From contig DEYM01000047.1 of NCBI GenBank assembly GCA_002364555.1, forward strand, positions 1 to 8,909: a DNA stretch of 8,909 nucleotides. Direction: 5' to 3'. Below, in pieces: positions 1 through 6,753 of the stretch (position 1 is its first letter; each line of letters starts with the position of its first letter). Source of the DNA: Phycisphaerales bacterium UBA3158. GTDB taxonomy: Bacteria; Planctomycetota; Phycisphaerae; Phycisphaerales; SM1A02. The translations under genes and the position numbers were made by a program. Below the pieces are notes generated by a model. That model was not told the origin of the DNA. It made no database searches and was given only the letters and a program-made list of their open reading frames with translations.

Positions 1-921
1 ACGACTGCGACCCTCAACTCCTTCCGAGCAGCCTGTGACGCCTTCGCACTGGATCACAACAGCTATCCGGGCGTCGTTCCAGAAACAGCTCTCGGAGACG
101 GACTACGGCTGACCAGCACGCAGAATGCAGTCCTTCATCTCATGGGTGGTTTTCGCGTCTACAACGACAATTCGCCACAAAGCGACATATCTGCCGCCGA
201 ACAGTACCGAGCGAATGCCGAAGCGGAAGGCCGGTATGTCATGGGCGACCTGAACCTGACAGATGCCGCGACCGGACTGAACTGGACACTCGTGGTGGTC
301 CCTTCCCGAATAGGCGAAGGGCCTTTGATCAATGGAAAGCCGTACAGCCCCTACTTTGCACCAAAGGATTCGGAATTCGCCTACAACGAAGGGCAGACGA
401 CCGACTATCCAAGCGGATTGAATCTACTGCCACAGCTGGTCGACAGCTGGAAGACCCCGATTCTCTTCTTCAGGCAAGGACGGACCGTCGGACCTGTCCT
501 GAGCACTTCGGACACCCCGGGACTGTTCAATGTCAACGGACAGCAGCTCTACCTGCAGGCAACCCGCCTGGGTGAGCTGGGATTCGGCCAGAATCAAACG
601 CCTGGCCCAGGCAGCAGAATCGCCTTCAATGGTCAATCAGGCGGAGGAATCGGCAGCGATCCCACCGGCGAACCAACGGACGAGCAGATCAGGTGGCTCA
701 CACTCATGCTGACCCATCCGGCCTTCTACGATCCTGAACAACCCGAATATGGACAGCCCAAGGCGGCCTACATGATTGTCTCGGCTGGTGCCGATGGCGT
801 CTTCATGGCACGCAACGACGGCCCCATCTCCGATACGGGGGCATTCGACTACGACTTCCAGGACGCCACGCATGAAGACTTGGAAGAATTCGATGACGTG
901 ACCATCTATGGCGGTGGTTGA
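1..921 (+). CDS. Type II secretion pseudopilin (GspG-like) protein, 5' end missing
   Basis: The reading frame is open from base 1, so the gene starts outside the window; the first internal ATG (142) is unlikely to be the true start because residues before it fit the family. The 306 visible residues begin just after where a prepilin N-terminal helix would be. A stretch FRAACDAFALDHNSYPG (residues 8-24) resembles the pseudopilin segment in which a helix leads into a Tyr-Pro turn. Later come DSWKTPILFF (148-157) and YMIVSAGADGVF (257-268), which match the GspG/major pseudopilin pattern of 'D-W-P-' followed by 'SAGADG'. The end, DDVTIYGGG, is also typical of planctomycete pilin-like proteins. Such proteins are membrane-anchored, exported and assembled into a periplasmic pseudopilus. 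The middle (about 60-250) is much longer than in classical GspG (about 140 residues in total), so substrate or assembly role is unknown. The prepilin cleavage motif cannot be checked here. It is convergent with cysC, 29 nt away. Confidence 0.72.
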   Translation, partial: TTATLNSFRAACDAFALDHNSYPGVVPETALGDGLRLTSTQNAVLHLMGGFRVYNDNSPQSDISAAEQYRANAEAEGRYVMGDLNLTDAATGLNWTLVVVPSRIGEGPLINGKPYSPYFAPKDSEFAYNEGQTTDYPSGLNLLPQLVDSWKTPILFFRQGRTVGPVLSTSDTPGLFNVNGQQLYLQATRLGELGFGQNQTPGPGSRIAFNGQSGGGIGSDPTGEPTDEQIRWLTLMLTHPAFYDPEQPEYGQPKAAYMIVSAGADGVFMARNDGPISDTGAFDYDFQDATHEDLEEFDDVTIYGGG

Positions 922-929
922 TCTCGACT

Positions 930-942
930 CAGTCAGAGACTG
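930..942. terminator. Small hairpin between convergent genes
   Basis: CAGTC, a 3-nt AGA loop, then GACTG form a perfect 5-bp stem in the 29-nt gap between the pseudopilin stop and the cysC stop. The position suits a bidirectional transcription end, but the stem is short and no T-run follows on either strand, so this is weak. Confidence 0.22.
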
Positions 943-950
943 TCAATGGC

Positions 951-1568
951 TCAGGATGTCAGCAGGCCTCTGGATTCAAGCTCGTCAAGAAGCTTGATGA
1001 CGGATTCCTCGATCGACAGTTCATGGGTCGGAAGAATGATTTCAGCCTTGGAGGGCTCTTCGTAGGGATCATCGATACCGGTGAATCCCTTGATTTCGCC
1101 CGCCCGAGCCTTCTTGTAGAGACCCTTCGGGTCGCGCTCTTCAGCCACTTCCAGGGGAACCTGTACGTAGACCTCGATGAAGTCGAGTCCATCTTCATCA
1201 TGCAATGCGCGAACCGCATCGCGGTCGGCAACATAGGGGCTGATGAAGCTGGAGAGAGTGATCACTCCTGAATCGGCAAACAGCTTGCAGACCTCACCGA
1301 TGCGACGAATGTTCTCTGTTCGATCCTCGGCTGAAAAACCGAGATTCTTGTTGAGGCCCATTCGTACATTATCACCATCAAGGCGATAGGAAGCGTGGCC
1401 ACGCTGTACCAGAACCTGCTCGAGAGCAACGGCAATCGTACTCTTGCCGGAGGCGGACAACCCGGTAAACCAGAGAGTCGCACCCTTCTGCTGAAGACAA
1501 GCCTGACGCTCTTCACGCGTAACATTTCCATCGTGCCAAGTGAGATTGGTTCCTACCTGCTCAGCCAT
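951..1568 (-). CDS. cysC: Adenylylsulfate (APS) kinase
   Basis: Phosphorylates the 3'-OH of adenosine 5'-phosphosulfate with ATP to give PAPS in the cytoplasm. The 205-residue length is normal for a single-domain CysC. Visible motifs: P-loop GLSASGKST (36-44), LDGDNVR (63-69) for APS binding, the FISPYVADRDAVR segment (108-120) whose Ser110 matches the serine of the family's FISP motif, and the very conserved DPKGLYKKARAGEIKGFTG block (about 146-164) followed by IDDPYEEP. The start is supported by AGGAAGAAG ending 8 nt upstream of the ATG. It lies 73 nt downstream of sat on the same strand, so the two enzymes likely share a transcript and act in sequence. No fused sulfurylase or CysN domain is present. 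The PAPS could serve assimilation or sulfation; no PAPS reductase or sulfotransferase is in the window to decide. Confidence 0.96.
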   Translation of the reverse strand: MAEQVGTNLTWHDGNVTREERQACLQQKGATLWFTGLSASGKSTIAVALEQVLVQRGHASYRLDGDNVRMGLNKNLGFSAEDRTENIRRIGEVCKLFADSGVITLSSFISPYVADRDAVRALHDEDGLDFIEVYVQVPLEVAEERDPKGLYKKARAGEIKGFTGIDDPYEEPSKAEIILPTHELSIEESVIKLLDELESRGLLTS

Positions 1569-1641
1569 TGGTTCTACTTCTTCCTGTATCTAACAAATGT
1601 AATCTTGATTTGGAATTCGGGATCGTACTTCGTGAACTCGA

Positions 1642-2832
1642 TCAGGCTGGTGCTTCTGCCTTCACAGCCCAGTCGATCAGGACATCAGCGACCTCCGGTC
1701 GACTGAATTCTCCTGGCGGACGCTCTCCAACGGCCAGCATCTCACGAACCTTCGTGCCGCTGAGGAAGATCTGATCACCCTTGATCTTGGGGAACGTCTT
1801 GGCTGAAACCATGCCCTGGGCCTGATTGCTCCAGGCAGCATGTTCAAACTTGAGAGGCTCGACCATGATCTCGTCACGGGTGAACTGATCGAAGATCATC
1901 TGAGCATCGTAGGTTCCGTAGTAGTCGCCGACACCGGCGTGATCGCGACCGACAATGAAGTGGCTCGCACCGTAGTTCTGACGAATGAGTGCGTGCAGGA
2001 TGGCCTCACGAGGTCCCGCATACCGCATGGCGGCAGGCATGACGCTCAGCATGGTGCGGTCATCCACGAAGTAGTGATCGATGATCGTCTGGTAGCACTT
2101 CATCCGGACATCCGCTGGAATATCGCCAGGCTTGGTTTCGCCCACGAGCGGATGAATGAGAAGGCCGTCGCAGATCTCCTGAGCACACTTGCAGAGGTAT
2201 TCGTGAGCTCTATGAATCGGATTGCGTGTCTGGAAAGCGGCGACACGGGACCAACCGAGCTTGTCGAACGCTTCTCGCGTCTGAGCTGGAGACAATCTAT
2301 GGTCTTCAAATCGCTCCGCATCACCGGAATCGGCTTCGGTCGTGATGACGTGAACGGGGCCACCGACCAGCCACTCGCCTTCTTCAACCACTGCCTTCAC
2401 GCCGGGGTGGGCTTCATCTTCCGTGCAGAAGACGTTGGGAATCTCGAGCTTCTTGTCATGGGCATAGATGGATGACACGTCGATGACGGCCATGAGGGTT
2501 CCGTCGGGATGATGCAACGCAGCCTGCTTGCCTTCGGCAAGACTGGACTTGGTCGCTTCATCAACGGCCAGGGTGATCGGGATCGGCCAAGGAGTTCCGT
2601 CACTCAGTCGCATGCTTGTGCAGATGGAGGCGAAATCCTCTGGTCCAACGAAACCTTCAAGTGGACTGAAGGCACCAATGGCGATCATCTCGAGATCACA
2701 GACCTGCTTGGCGGACATGGTGATCGAGGGCATTGAGCCGGCCGCATCCTTGAGAGCCTTGGCATCGGCTTCGGATACCATTCGATCGACAAGTTTGCCG
2801 CCATGTGGAGGAATAAGCTTCGATTGTGTCAC
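1642..2832 (-). CDS. sat: Sulfate adenylyltransferase (ATP sulfurylase), single-chain Sat type
   Basis: Forms APS and pyrophosphate from ATP and sulfate, the first step of sulfate activation. The 396 residues match the homo-oligomeric Sat family and not the CysD/CysN GTP-dependent type. Motifs: PPHGGKLVDR near the N-terminus (8-17), FSPLEGF (55-61), QTRNPIHRAH (201-210, the nucleotide-binding HxxH-type motif), LIHPLVGETKPGD (225-237), VGRDHAGVGDYYG (294-306), and FLSGTKVREML (356-366). The start codon is GTG at 2832: AGAGGGG lies 8 nt upstream, and this start keeps the family's PPHGG segment, which the first in-frame ATG (residue 18) would lose. In the stretch where many bacterial Sat proteins carry a Cys-Cys-Cys-His zinc site, this protein reads WSNQAQGMVSAKTFPK (334-349), so none of the metal ligands is kept. 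It is upstream of cysC in a probable two-gene operon. Confidence 0.96.
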   Translation of the reverse strand: MTQSKLIPPHGGKLVDRMVSEADAKALKDAAGSMPSITMSAKQVCDLEMIAIGAFSPLEGFVGPEDFASICTSMRLSDGTPWPIPITLAVDEATKSSLAEGKQAALHHPDGTLMAVIDVSSIYAHDKKLEIPNVFCTEDEAHPGVKAVVEEGEWLVGGPVHVITTEADSGDAERFEDHRLSPAQTREAFDKLGWSRVAAFQTRNPIHRAHEYLCKCAQEICDGLLIHPLVGETKPGDIPADVRMKCYQTIIDHYFVDDRTMLSVMPAAMRYAGPREAILHALIRQNYGASHFIVGRDHAGVGDYYGTYDAQMIFDQFTRDEIMVEPLKFEHAAWSNQAQGMVSAKTFPKIKGDQIFLSGTKVREMLAVGERPPGEFSRPEVADVLIDWAVKAEAPA

Positions 2833-2874
2833 AGGGAAATCCCCTCTAAGTGCTTTAAATTGGTCGAAACCGTG

Positions 2875-2903
2875 AGCATAGAGGAACTGGCGGTCCCCTG
2901 CAA
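2875..2903 (-). promoter_or_regulatory. Possible sigma-70 promoter of sat-cysC
   Basis: On the minus strand TTGCAG (plus 2903-2898) and TATGCT (plus 2880-2875) are separated by 17 nt and lie about 42 nt upstream of the sat GTG start. The -35 matches 3 of 6 consensus bases and the -10 matches 4 of 6. The spacing is ideal but the boxes are weak, so this is a candidate only. Confidence 0.35.
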
Positions 2904-2984
2904 TAGCTGAGCAGCAGTTCTACAGGCCATCAGACCTGCCCAGATGACCCTGAATCCATCCAGATCAGCTGGCTGGCCCGATCT

Positions 2985-3006
2985 CCTGAGCGGTGTCAGC
3001 CTCAGG
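2985..3006. repeat. Inverted repeat over the cytochrome gene stop codon
   Basis: CCTGAG, a 10-nt spacer and CTCAGG form a perfect 6-bp stem that includes the TGA stop (3004-3002) of the minus-strand cytochrome gene. It sits at the 3' end and could act in termination or mRNA stability, but no T-run follows on the minus strand. The rest of the gap to sat (2833-2984) shows no other structure besides the candidate sat promoter. Confidence 0.25.
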
Positions 3007-3976
3007 GGCTATCCGTTTTTTTCGGTGGTTCACTTCCGCTCTGGTCGGTCCGATTGGACCGGTCATCCCTTCGGGAGGACTTTCCGTCATCACGGGTACG
3101 GCCTGCCGAGATCGCCTGCAATTTATCTCTCAGTGCCGATTGCTGCTTGGACGACAACTGGTCCCACAGCAACGCTTGAACGGACGGGAATCGAGGCTGC
3201 TTCTGCTTCAAGACCTCCAATTGCTGACGAAGCTTCTGCAGCTGGGGATCCTGAGCGCGGGCAGCCTTTCTGACCTGTTCCTGAAGTGATTTGAGTTGCT
3301 GCCCATGATCCTTCTGAAAAAGCCTGTACGCGACCTGATGCGACTGGGTCGTCTTGGTGGCGAACGATCTCTGCACCTTCGTCAGGTCAAGCGACCTGTA
3401 TTCCTTCAACCAGACACGTGGCTTTACTGCTGGAGCACGATTGCCGTTGCGTGCAGAATTCATGCCGCCATCGGTACGCATGCCTGCCGCCTTTGGATCC
3501 GCACCTTCACGAATCCAGACCTCGATGCGTTCGATCTCACCGGCAGTCATGGGAGGTCCGCTCGGCGGCATGATGTCATCATGCCCTTCTGTCAGCTTGA
3601 TTCGCTCCAGAAGGCTGCTCTTTTCAGGCGACCCGGGAATCACGACCCAGTCTTCTCGACTGCCCGCGAAGATCTCTGCCACGGGAAAGACCTGGACACC
3701 GGCTTTTTGCTTTCGAACGCCGTGACACTGGGCACAACGAGCCTCGAGCAGAGACTCCACCGATCCGGTTGCATTCGCCATCATGCCTTGGCCGTTGCCG
3801 TTCTTGAGACTCTTCGGATCGATCGAAGGGCCGCCAAGACCTCTGTCCGCGGTCTGCTCCTGTTCCTCCACAACCTGAGAAGGATCAGTCGGGTCGTAGA
3901 CAGGTGTGTCCGCCAATGACGACCCTGTGAGGATCACCAGAAGCGTCAGAAGAAAGGTTGGTTCGAGTTTGACCAT
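3002..3976 (-). CDS. Secreted monohaem cytochrome, planctomycete cytochrome C type
   Basis: A 324-residue exported protein. Residues 1-22 form a signal peptide with hydrophobic core FLLTLLVILTGSSLA and likely cleavage near LADT. The haem site CAQCH is at 81-85, and IMPPSGPPMT (135-144) supplies the probable distal Met136, followed by EIERIEVWIREGAD, the usual end of this small cytochrome domain. In planctomycetes this domain is commonly fused to DUF1549/DUF1553 or other large modules; here it stands alone and is followed by about 165 residues without a recognisable domain. Residues 220-260 are rich in Gln, Lys and Leu with a coiled-coil look, and the last 30 are charged and disordered. An electron-transfer role outside the cytoplasm is inferred from the haem motif; partner unknown. 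The start is firm: GGAGG lies 5 nt before the ATG. It is divergent from mrp with a 98-nt gap. Confidence 0.82.
   Translation of the reverse strand: MVKLEPTFLLTLLVILTGSSLADTPVYDPTDPSQVVEEQEQTADRGLGGPSIDPKSLKNGNGQGMMANATGSVESLLEARCAQCHGVRKQKAGVQVFPVAEIFAGSREDWVVIPGSPEKSSLLERIKLTEGHDDIMPPSGPPMTAGEIERIEVWIREGADPKAAGMRTDGGMNSARNGNRAPAVKPRVWLKEYRSLDLTKVQRSFATKTTQSHQVAYRLFQKDHGQQLKSLQEQVRKAARAQDPQLQKLRQQLEVLKQKQPRFPSVQALLWDQLSSKQQSALRDKLQAISAGRTRDDGKSSRRDDRSNRTDQSGSEPPKKTDSP
3043..3080. repeat. Two adjacent inverted repeats in the 3' tail of the cytochrome gene
   Basis: The first repeat (3043-3064) pairs GGTCGGTCC with GGACCGGTC around a 4-nt loop with 7 of 9 pairs. The second (3062-3080) pairs GTCATCCC with GGGAGGAC around a TTC loop with 7 of 8 pairs. 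They share three bases, so the two stems compete at their edge. Both lie in sequence coding for the charged disordered tail, where protein constraint is low. Function is unknown; they might protect the mRNA 3' end. Confidence 0.35.
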
Positions 3977-3981
3977 GAAAA

Positions 3982-3986
3982 CCTCC
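3982..3986 (-). promoter_or_regulatory. Strong Shine-Dalgarno site of the cytochrome gene
   Basis: GGAGG on the minus strand, 5 nt before the ATG at 3976, is the cleanest ribosome binding site in the window and fixes the start that yields the signal peptide. A TAGAAT hexamer on the minus strand (plus 4017-4012) further upstream could be a -10 box, but no matching -35 box is seen. Confidence 0.7.
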
Positions 3987-4074
3987 GGACATGCACAATC
4001 TGACCGCTATCATTCTACGGGACCAGTGGCTGCAACATCCCCAGAGAATGCCTTGAGCTGATGAAGAGATACCG

Positions 4075-5169
4075 ATGAAACTCGATAAAAAACATGTCAT
4101 GGATGCTCTGTCGACCGTTCAGGACCCTGATCTGGGACGTGACCTCGTGTCACTGAACATGATCAAGGAGGTCGTGATCCGGGAAGAAAACGTCCATGTC
4201 CATGTTGAACTGACCACACCGGCCTGTCCAATGAAGGATCGTATTCGTGACGATATCGTCAAGGCCATCACGGACAAGGCCGCAAGCATCGAGAACGGTC
4301 AACCAGCGGTCGAGGTGGAATTCTCCGCCGACGTCAAGGGACGTGATTCCGATGGATCCGAGTCACCACTCTCTGGTGTACGACATGTGATTGCCGTCGG
4401 CGCGGGCAAGGGTGGCGTGGGCAAATCCTCGGTCTCCGTCAATCTCGCCGTGGGTCTGGCCAGACTGGGTGCGAAAGTCGGGCTGCTCGATGGCGACATC
4501 TATGGTCCTTCTCTGGAGACGATGCTCGGCCTCGACGACATGGCCCCCACGGCCAGAGGCAACATGCTCGATCCATTCGAAGTGGCCGGCATCAAGACCA
4601 TGACCATCGCGAAACTCGTGGATCCCGAAAAGCCGATGATCTGGCGAGGTCCCATGGCCCACAAGGCCTTCTCACAGCTTCTCAATCAGACCACCTGGGG
4701 TGAGTTGGACTATCTCTTCGTGGATCTCCCACCTGGTACCGGCGATGTCCCCCTCTCACTGGCGCAGCAGCTGCCGCTGACGGGATCCGTGATCGTCTGC
4801 ACACCGCAGAAGGTCGCGCAGGATGATGCCCGTCGGGCGGTCAGGATGTTCCAGCAACTGGATGTCCACGTTCTGGGAGTCGTCGAGAACATGAGCTGGT
4901 TCGAGGCGGATGATGGCAAGATCTACGACCTGTTCGGAAAAGGTGGGGCCGAGAACATGGCCTCGGCCATGAATCTTCCCTTCCTGGGCGCGGTCCCGAT
5001 GCACATGGACATGCGCATCAACGCGGACAATGGAACACCGGCGAAGAACTTCGACATCAACGAGAACATCACGCAGTCGCTGAACAGTCTGTGTGAGTCA
5101 CTGGCTCAACAGGTCTCGATCACGGCGATGTCCGGTGATCTCGTTCAGCCGACCATCTCTGTCAGATAG
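4075..5169 (+). CDS. mrp: Mrp/ApbC-family iron-sulfur cluster carrier P-loop ATPase
   Basis: A 364-residue cytoplasmic protein thought to bind and hand on Fe-S clusters. The N-terminal MIP18/DUF59 domain (about 4-85) includes VQDPDLGRDLVSL and the TTPACPMKD motif with Cys51. The MRP/NBP35 ATPase domain (about 103-345) has the deviant Walker A GKGGVGKSS (111-119), LLDGDIYGPS (137-146), WRGPM (190-194), and VDLPPGTGD (216-224). After ENMSW (271-275), where many Mrp proteins have a CxxC pair that holds a bridging cluster, this one reads FEADDGKIYDLFGKGG; no cysteine is there. The remaining cysteines are Cys51, Cys242 and Cys339. CxxC-less Mrp proteins are known in several phyla, so this is a subtype and probably not a defect. 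The ribosome site (AAGAGA, about 7 nt upstream) is weak. It stands alone and ends 5 nt from the convergent protease gene. Confidence 0.94.
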   Translation: MKLDKKHVMDALSTVQDPDLGRDLVSLNMIKEVVIREENVHVHVELTTPACPMKDRIRDDIVKAITDKAASIENGQPAVEVEFSADVKGRDSDGSESPLSGVRHVIAVGAGKGGVGKSSVSVNLAVGLARLGAKVGLLDGDIYGPSLETMLGLDDMAPTARGNMLDPFEVAGIKTMTIAKLVDPEKPMIWRGPMAHKAFSQLLNQTTWGELDYLFVDLPPGTGDVPLSLAQQLPLTGSVIVCTPQKVAQDDARRAVRMFQQLDVHVLGVVENMSWFEADDGKIYDLFGKGGAENMASAMNLPFLGAVPMHMDMRINADNGTPAKNFDINENITQSLNSLCESLAQQVSITAMSGDLVQPTISVR

Positions 5170-5174
5170 TCTCT

Positions 5175-6659
5175 TCAGCCAAGCATTATCAGCATGATCG
5201 TCATGACAGCGGTGTTGTTGATCGCATGCATGACCATCGGTGCGATCAGGCTGTCACGCCATTCGCGTGCCAGGGCCATGGCCAGGCCGATGGCACCCAG
5301 CGCCGGGATGGCCACCCAGCCCTGGGGATGAATGGCGGCAAATATGAACCCCGACACCAGACCACTGATGGCAATGCTGAGGAACGCTGTAAACCTGCCG
5401 GTCTGATCTCGCAGTCCCCTGTAGAGCACGCCGCGAAAGGCTATTTCCTCGACGATTGGAGCCGCCACACAAGCGGCGATGAAGACGAGGACGAGTTCCA
5501 CGATGCTGGCGTTCTCGAATATCCCGATTATGGGGTGGGCACCATTGGATTCTGCGGCGAAGGGGCTCTCCTCACTGGAGATCCACTTCTGGAGGAATGT
5601 CAGCAGCAACACTCCGATGACACCGACCACCAGTATCGGAAGCATCATGGCGTAACCCGCCACGCCGGCGAACAGCTCACGCCACCAACCTCTTCCACGG
5701 CAAAGACCGACTTGTCGCATGACATTGGTCCATTTCATGCCGCGCAAGACCAACCATGACAAGGCCAACAGACTCAGGAAGAAGCCGACGACGGTACCAA
5801 GGAGCGGTAGCGATATTTGCACAGCCAGCAGACTCAGGAGATCGGTGAGGACAAGGAAGAGAACCAACCAGCAGGCGAAGGTCTCGATGAACACGCCACC
5901 ACCCTGCTCGGGCTGGAGCAGATGAAGGCTCCTCCTGCAGAAACCGACGATGCCCAGGATGAGACCAATGAGACCAAGCAAGCCCAGAAGACCCCCGATG
6001 ATCATGATGACGATCATGATGACCAGCTTGACCATCGAGGAATCGAGTAGCTGACTCCACTGGACCTTCTCGGAGTTCTGGGTTCGAGCAACGACGAGTT
6101 CACCGAACCAGCCAAGCTGCTCCCCGAGAAACGATGCATCATCGGAGGAAAGATCGCCGAACTCGGGATCTTGTGCCTTGACCGGCTCAAACACCCCTCT
6201 CAGGATCGAGTTGATCCGGAGTTGGTCATCCGTGAATGTGATCCCGTGCTCTTTGGCCGCTTCCTGGAGCCTCTTCAAGGACGACATCGCCTGAGCAGAA
6301 TCACAGAGCACCCCAAAGAGGGCCACGGCCCGTTGCCTCTGACCGACGGATCCCGCCTCCAGTGGCTTGATCTGCTCCTCGAGCAATACAGGATTCTGAT
6401 CCCCAGACATTGCAGAGGCCGCCAGGAGCATCTGCCCCTGAAGTTTCATGATCTGGGATTCCAGAGCTGAGATTTCAGAATGCCCACCAGGCTCCACCTC
6501 AGTGACCTCAAATGCAGGCAGAACACCCTTCAGAATGATGATGGCAGCGATAATAAGCCAGCTGAGGGCCTCTAATGGCCAATATCGCCGCACACCGCTG
6601 GATCGATGGGAATTGATCGCCTTGCTGGAATTGGGTATCTCGTGTTCCACACGGATCAT
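5175..6659 (-). CDS. CPBP-family intramembrane metalloprotease (CAAX/Abi type)
   Basis: A 494-residue polytopic membrane protein. The C-terminal half carries the three family motifs: EEIAFRG (404-410, the EExxxR motif), FAAIH (440-444, FxxxH) and HAINN (478-482, HxxxN), which supply the catalytic glutamates and metal-binding histidines. Hydrophobic segments lie near 31-50, 211-240, 260-282, 284-306, 329-356, 384-402, 423-444, 450-466 and 471-492. Between the first two is a roughly 150-residue soluble region (about 55-205), rich in Glu, Gln and Leu, with coiled-coil-like stretches, probably facing the periplasm. The usual CPBP core is about 200-300 residues, so this soluble region is an addition. 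Substrate unknown; relatives process prenylated peptides, act in bacteriocin immunity or regulate signalling. The ATG at 6659 has AGG directly abutting it; GTG at codon 4, 8 nt after AGGA, is a possible alternative start. Confidence 0.9.
   Translation of the reverse strand: MIRVEHEIPNSSKAINSHRSSGVRRYWPLEALSWLIIAAIIILKGVLPAFEVTEVEPGGHSEISALESQIMKLQGQMLLAASAMSGDQNPVLLEEQIKPLEAGSVGQRQRAVALFGVLCDSAQAMSSLKRLQEAAKEHGITFTDDQLRINSILRGVFEPVKAQDPEFGDLSSDDASFLGEQLGWFGELVVARTQNSEKVQWSQLLDSSMVKLVIMIVIMIIGGLLGLLGLIGLILGIVGFCRRSLHLLQPEQGGGVFIETFACWLVLFLVLTDLLSLLAVQISLPLLGTVVGFFLSLLALSWLVLRGMKWTNVMRQVGLCRGRGWWRELFAGVAGYAMMLPILVVGVIGVLLLTFLQKWISSEESPFAAESNGAHPIIGIFENASIVELVLVFIAACVAAPIVEEIAFRGVLYRGLRDQTGRFTAFLSIAISGLVSGFIFAAIHPQGWVAIPALGAIGLAMALAREWRDSLIAPMVMHAINNTAVMTIMLIMLG
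6000..6023. repeat. 12-bp perfect tandem duplication in the protease gene
   Basis: GATCATGATGAC occurs twice head to tail. On the coding (minus) strand it encodes VIMI twice inside the second hydrophobic segment (residues 213-220), so the duplication stays in frame and lengthens a membrane helix by four residues. Confidence 0.6.
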
Positions 6660-6719
6660 CCTAACGGCAAAGAGGCCTTCCTCTCATCCCGGGATCACTC
6701 TTTCAGACCGTGCTGGACC

Positions 6720-6747
6720 TTGACATGAGGCCCGAGACCGGTATCCT
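6720..6747 (+). promoter_or_regulatory. Sigma-70 promoter of rplM-rpsI
   Basis: A perfect TTGACA (6720-6725) is followed after 16 nt by TATCCT (6742-6747), a 4-of-6 match to TATAAT. It is oriented toward rplM and would start transcription near 6754, leaving a leader of about 110 nt. This is the best promoter-like signal in the window and is in the expected place for a highly expressed ribosomal protein operon. The rest of the divergent gap (6660-6719) must hold the protease promoter, but I see no good boxes for it on the minus strand. Confidence 0.6.
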
Positions 6748-6753
6748 CGTGGA

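Noticed and set aside
1840..2475. 211-codon open frame on the + strand inside sat
   Set aside because: It is wholly antisense to a firmly identified ATP sulfurylase, has no recognisable motifs, and reflects codon bias of the real gene.
3007..3021. T-run after the 2985-3006 hairpin on the + strand, as an intrinsic terminator
   Set aside because: The T-run is 9 nt from the stem, no + strand gene lies upstream, and the run is the lysine codons of the minus-strand cytochrome.
3296..3919. 207-codon open frame on the + strand inside the cytochrome gene
   Set aside because: Antisense to a gene with a clear signal peptide, haem motif and strong ribosome site; its translation looks random.
5226..5759. 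177-codon open frame on the + strand opposite the protease
   Set aside because: The His/Asp/Gln-rich translation is the expected mirror of hydrophobic membrane segments on the other strand; no gene-like features.
5175..6659. Bacteriocin immunity or phage defence role for the CPBP protease
   Set aside because: No bacteriocin peptide, ABC exporter or defence gene is adjacent; the neighbours are housekeeping genes.
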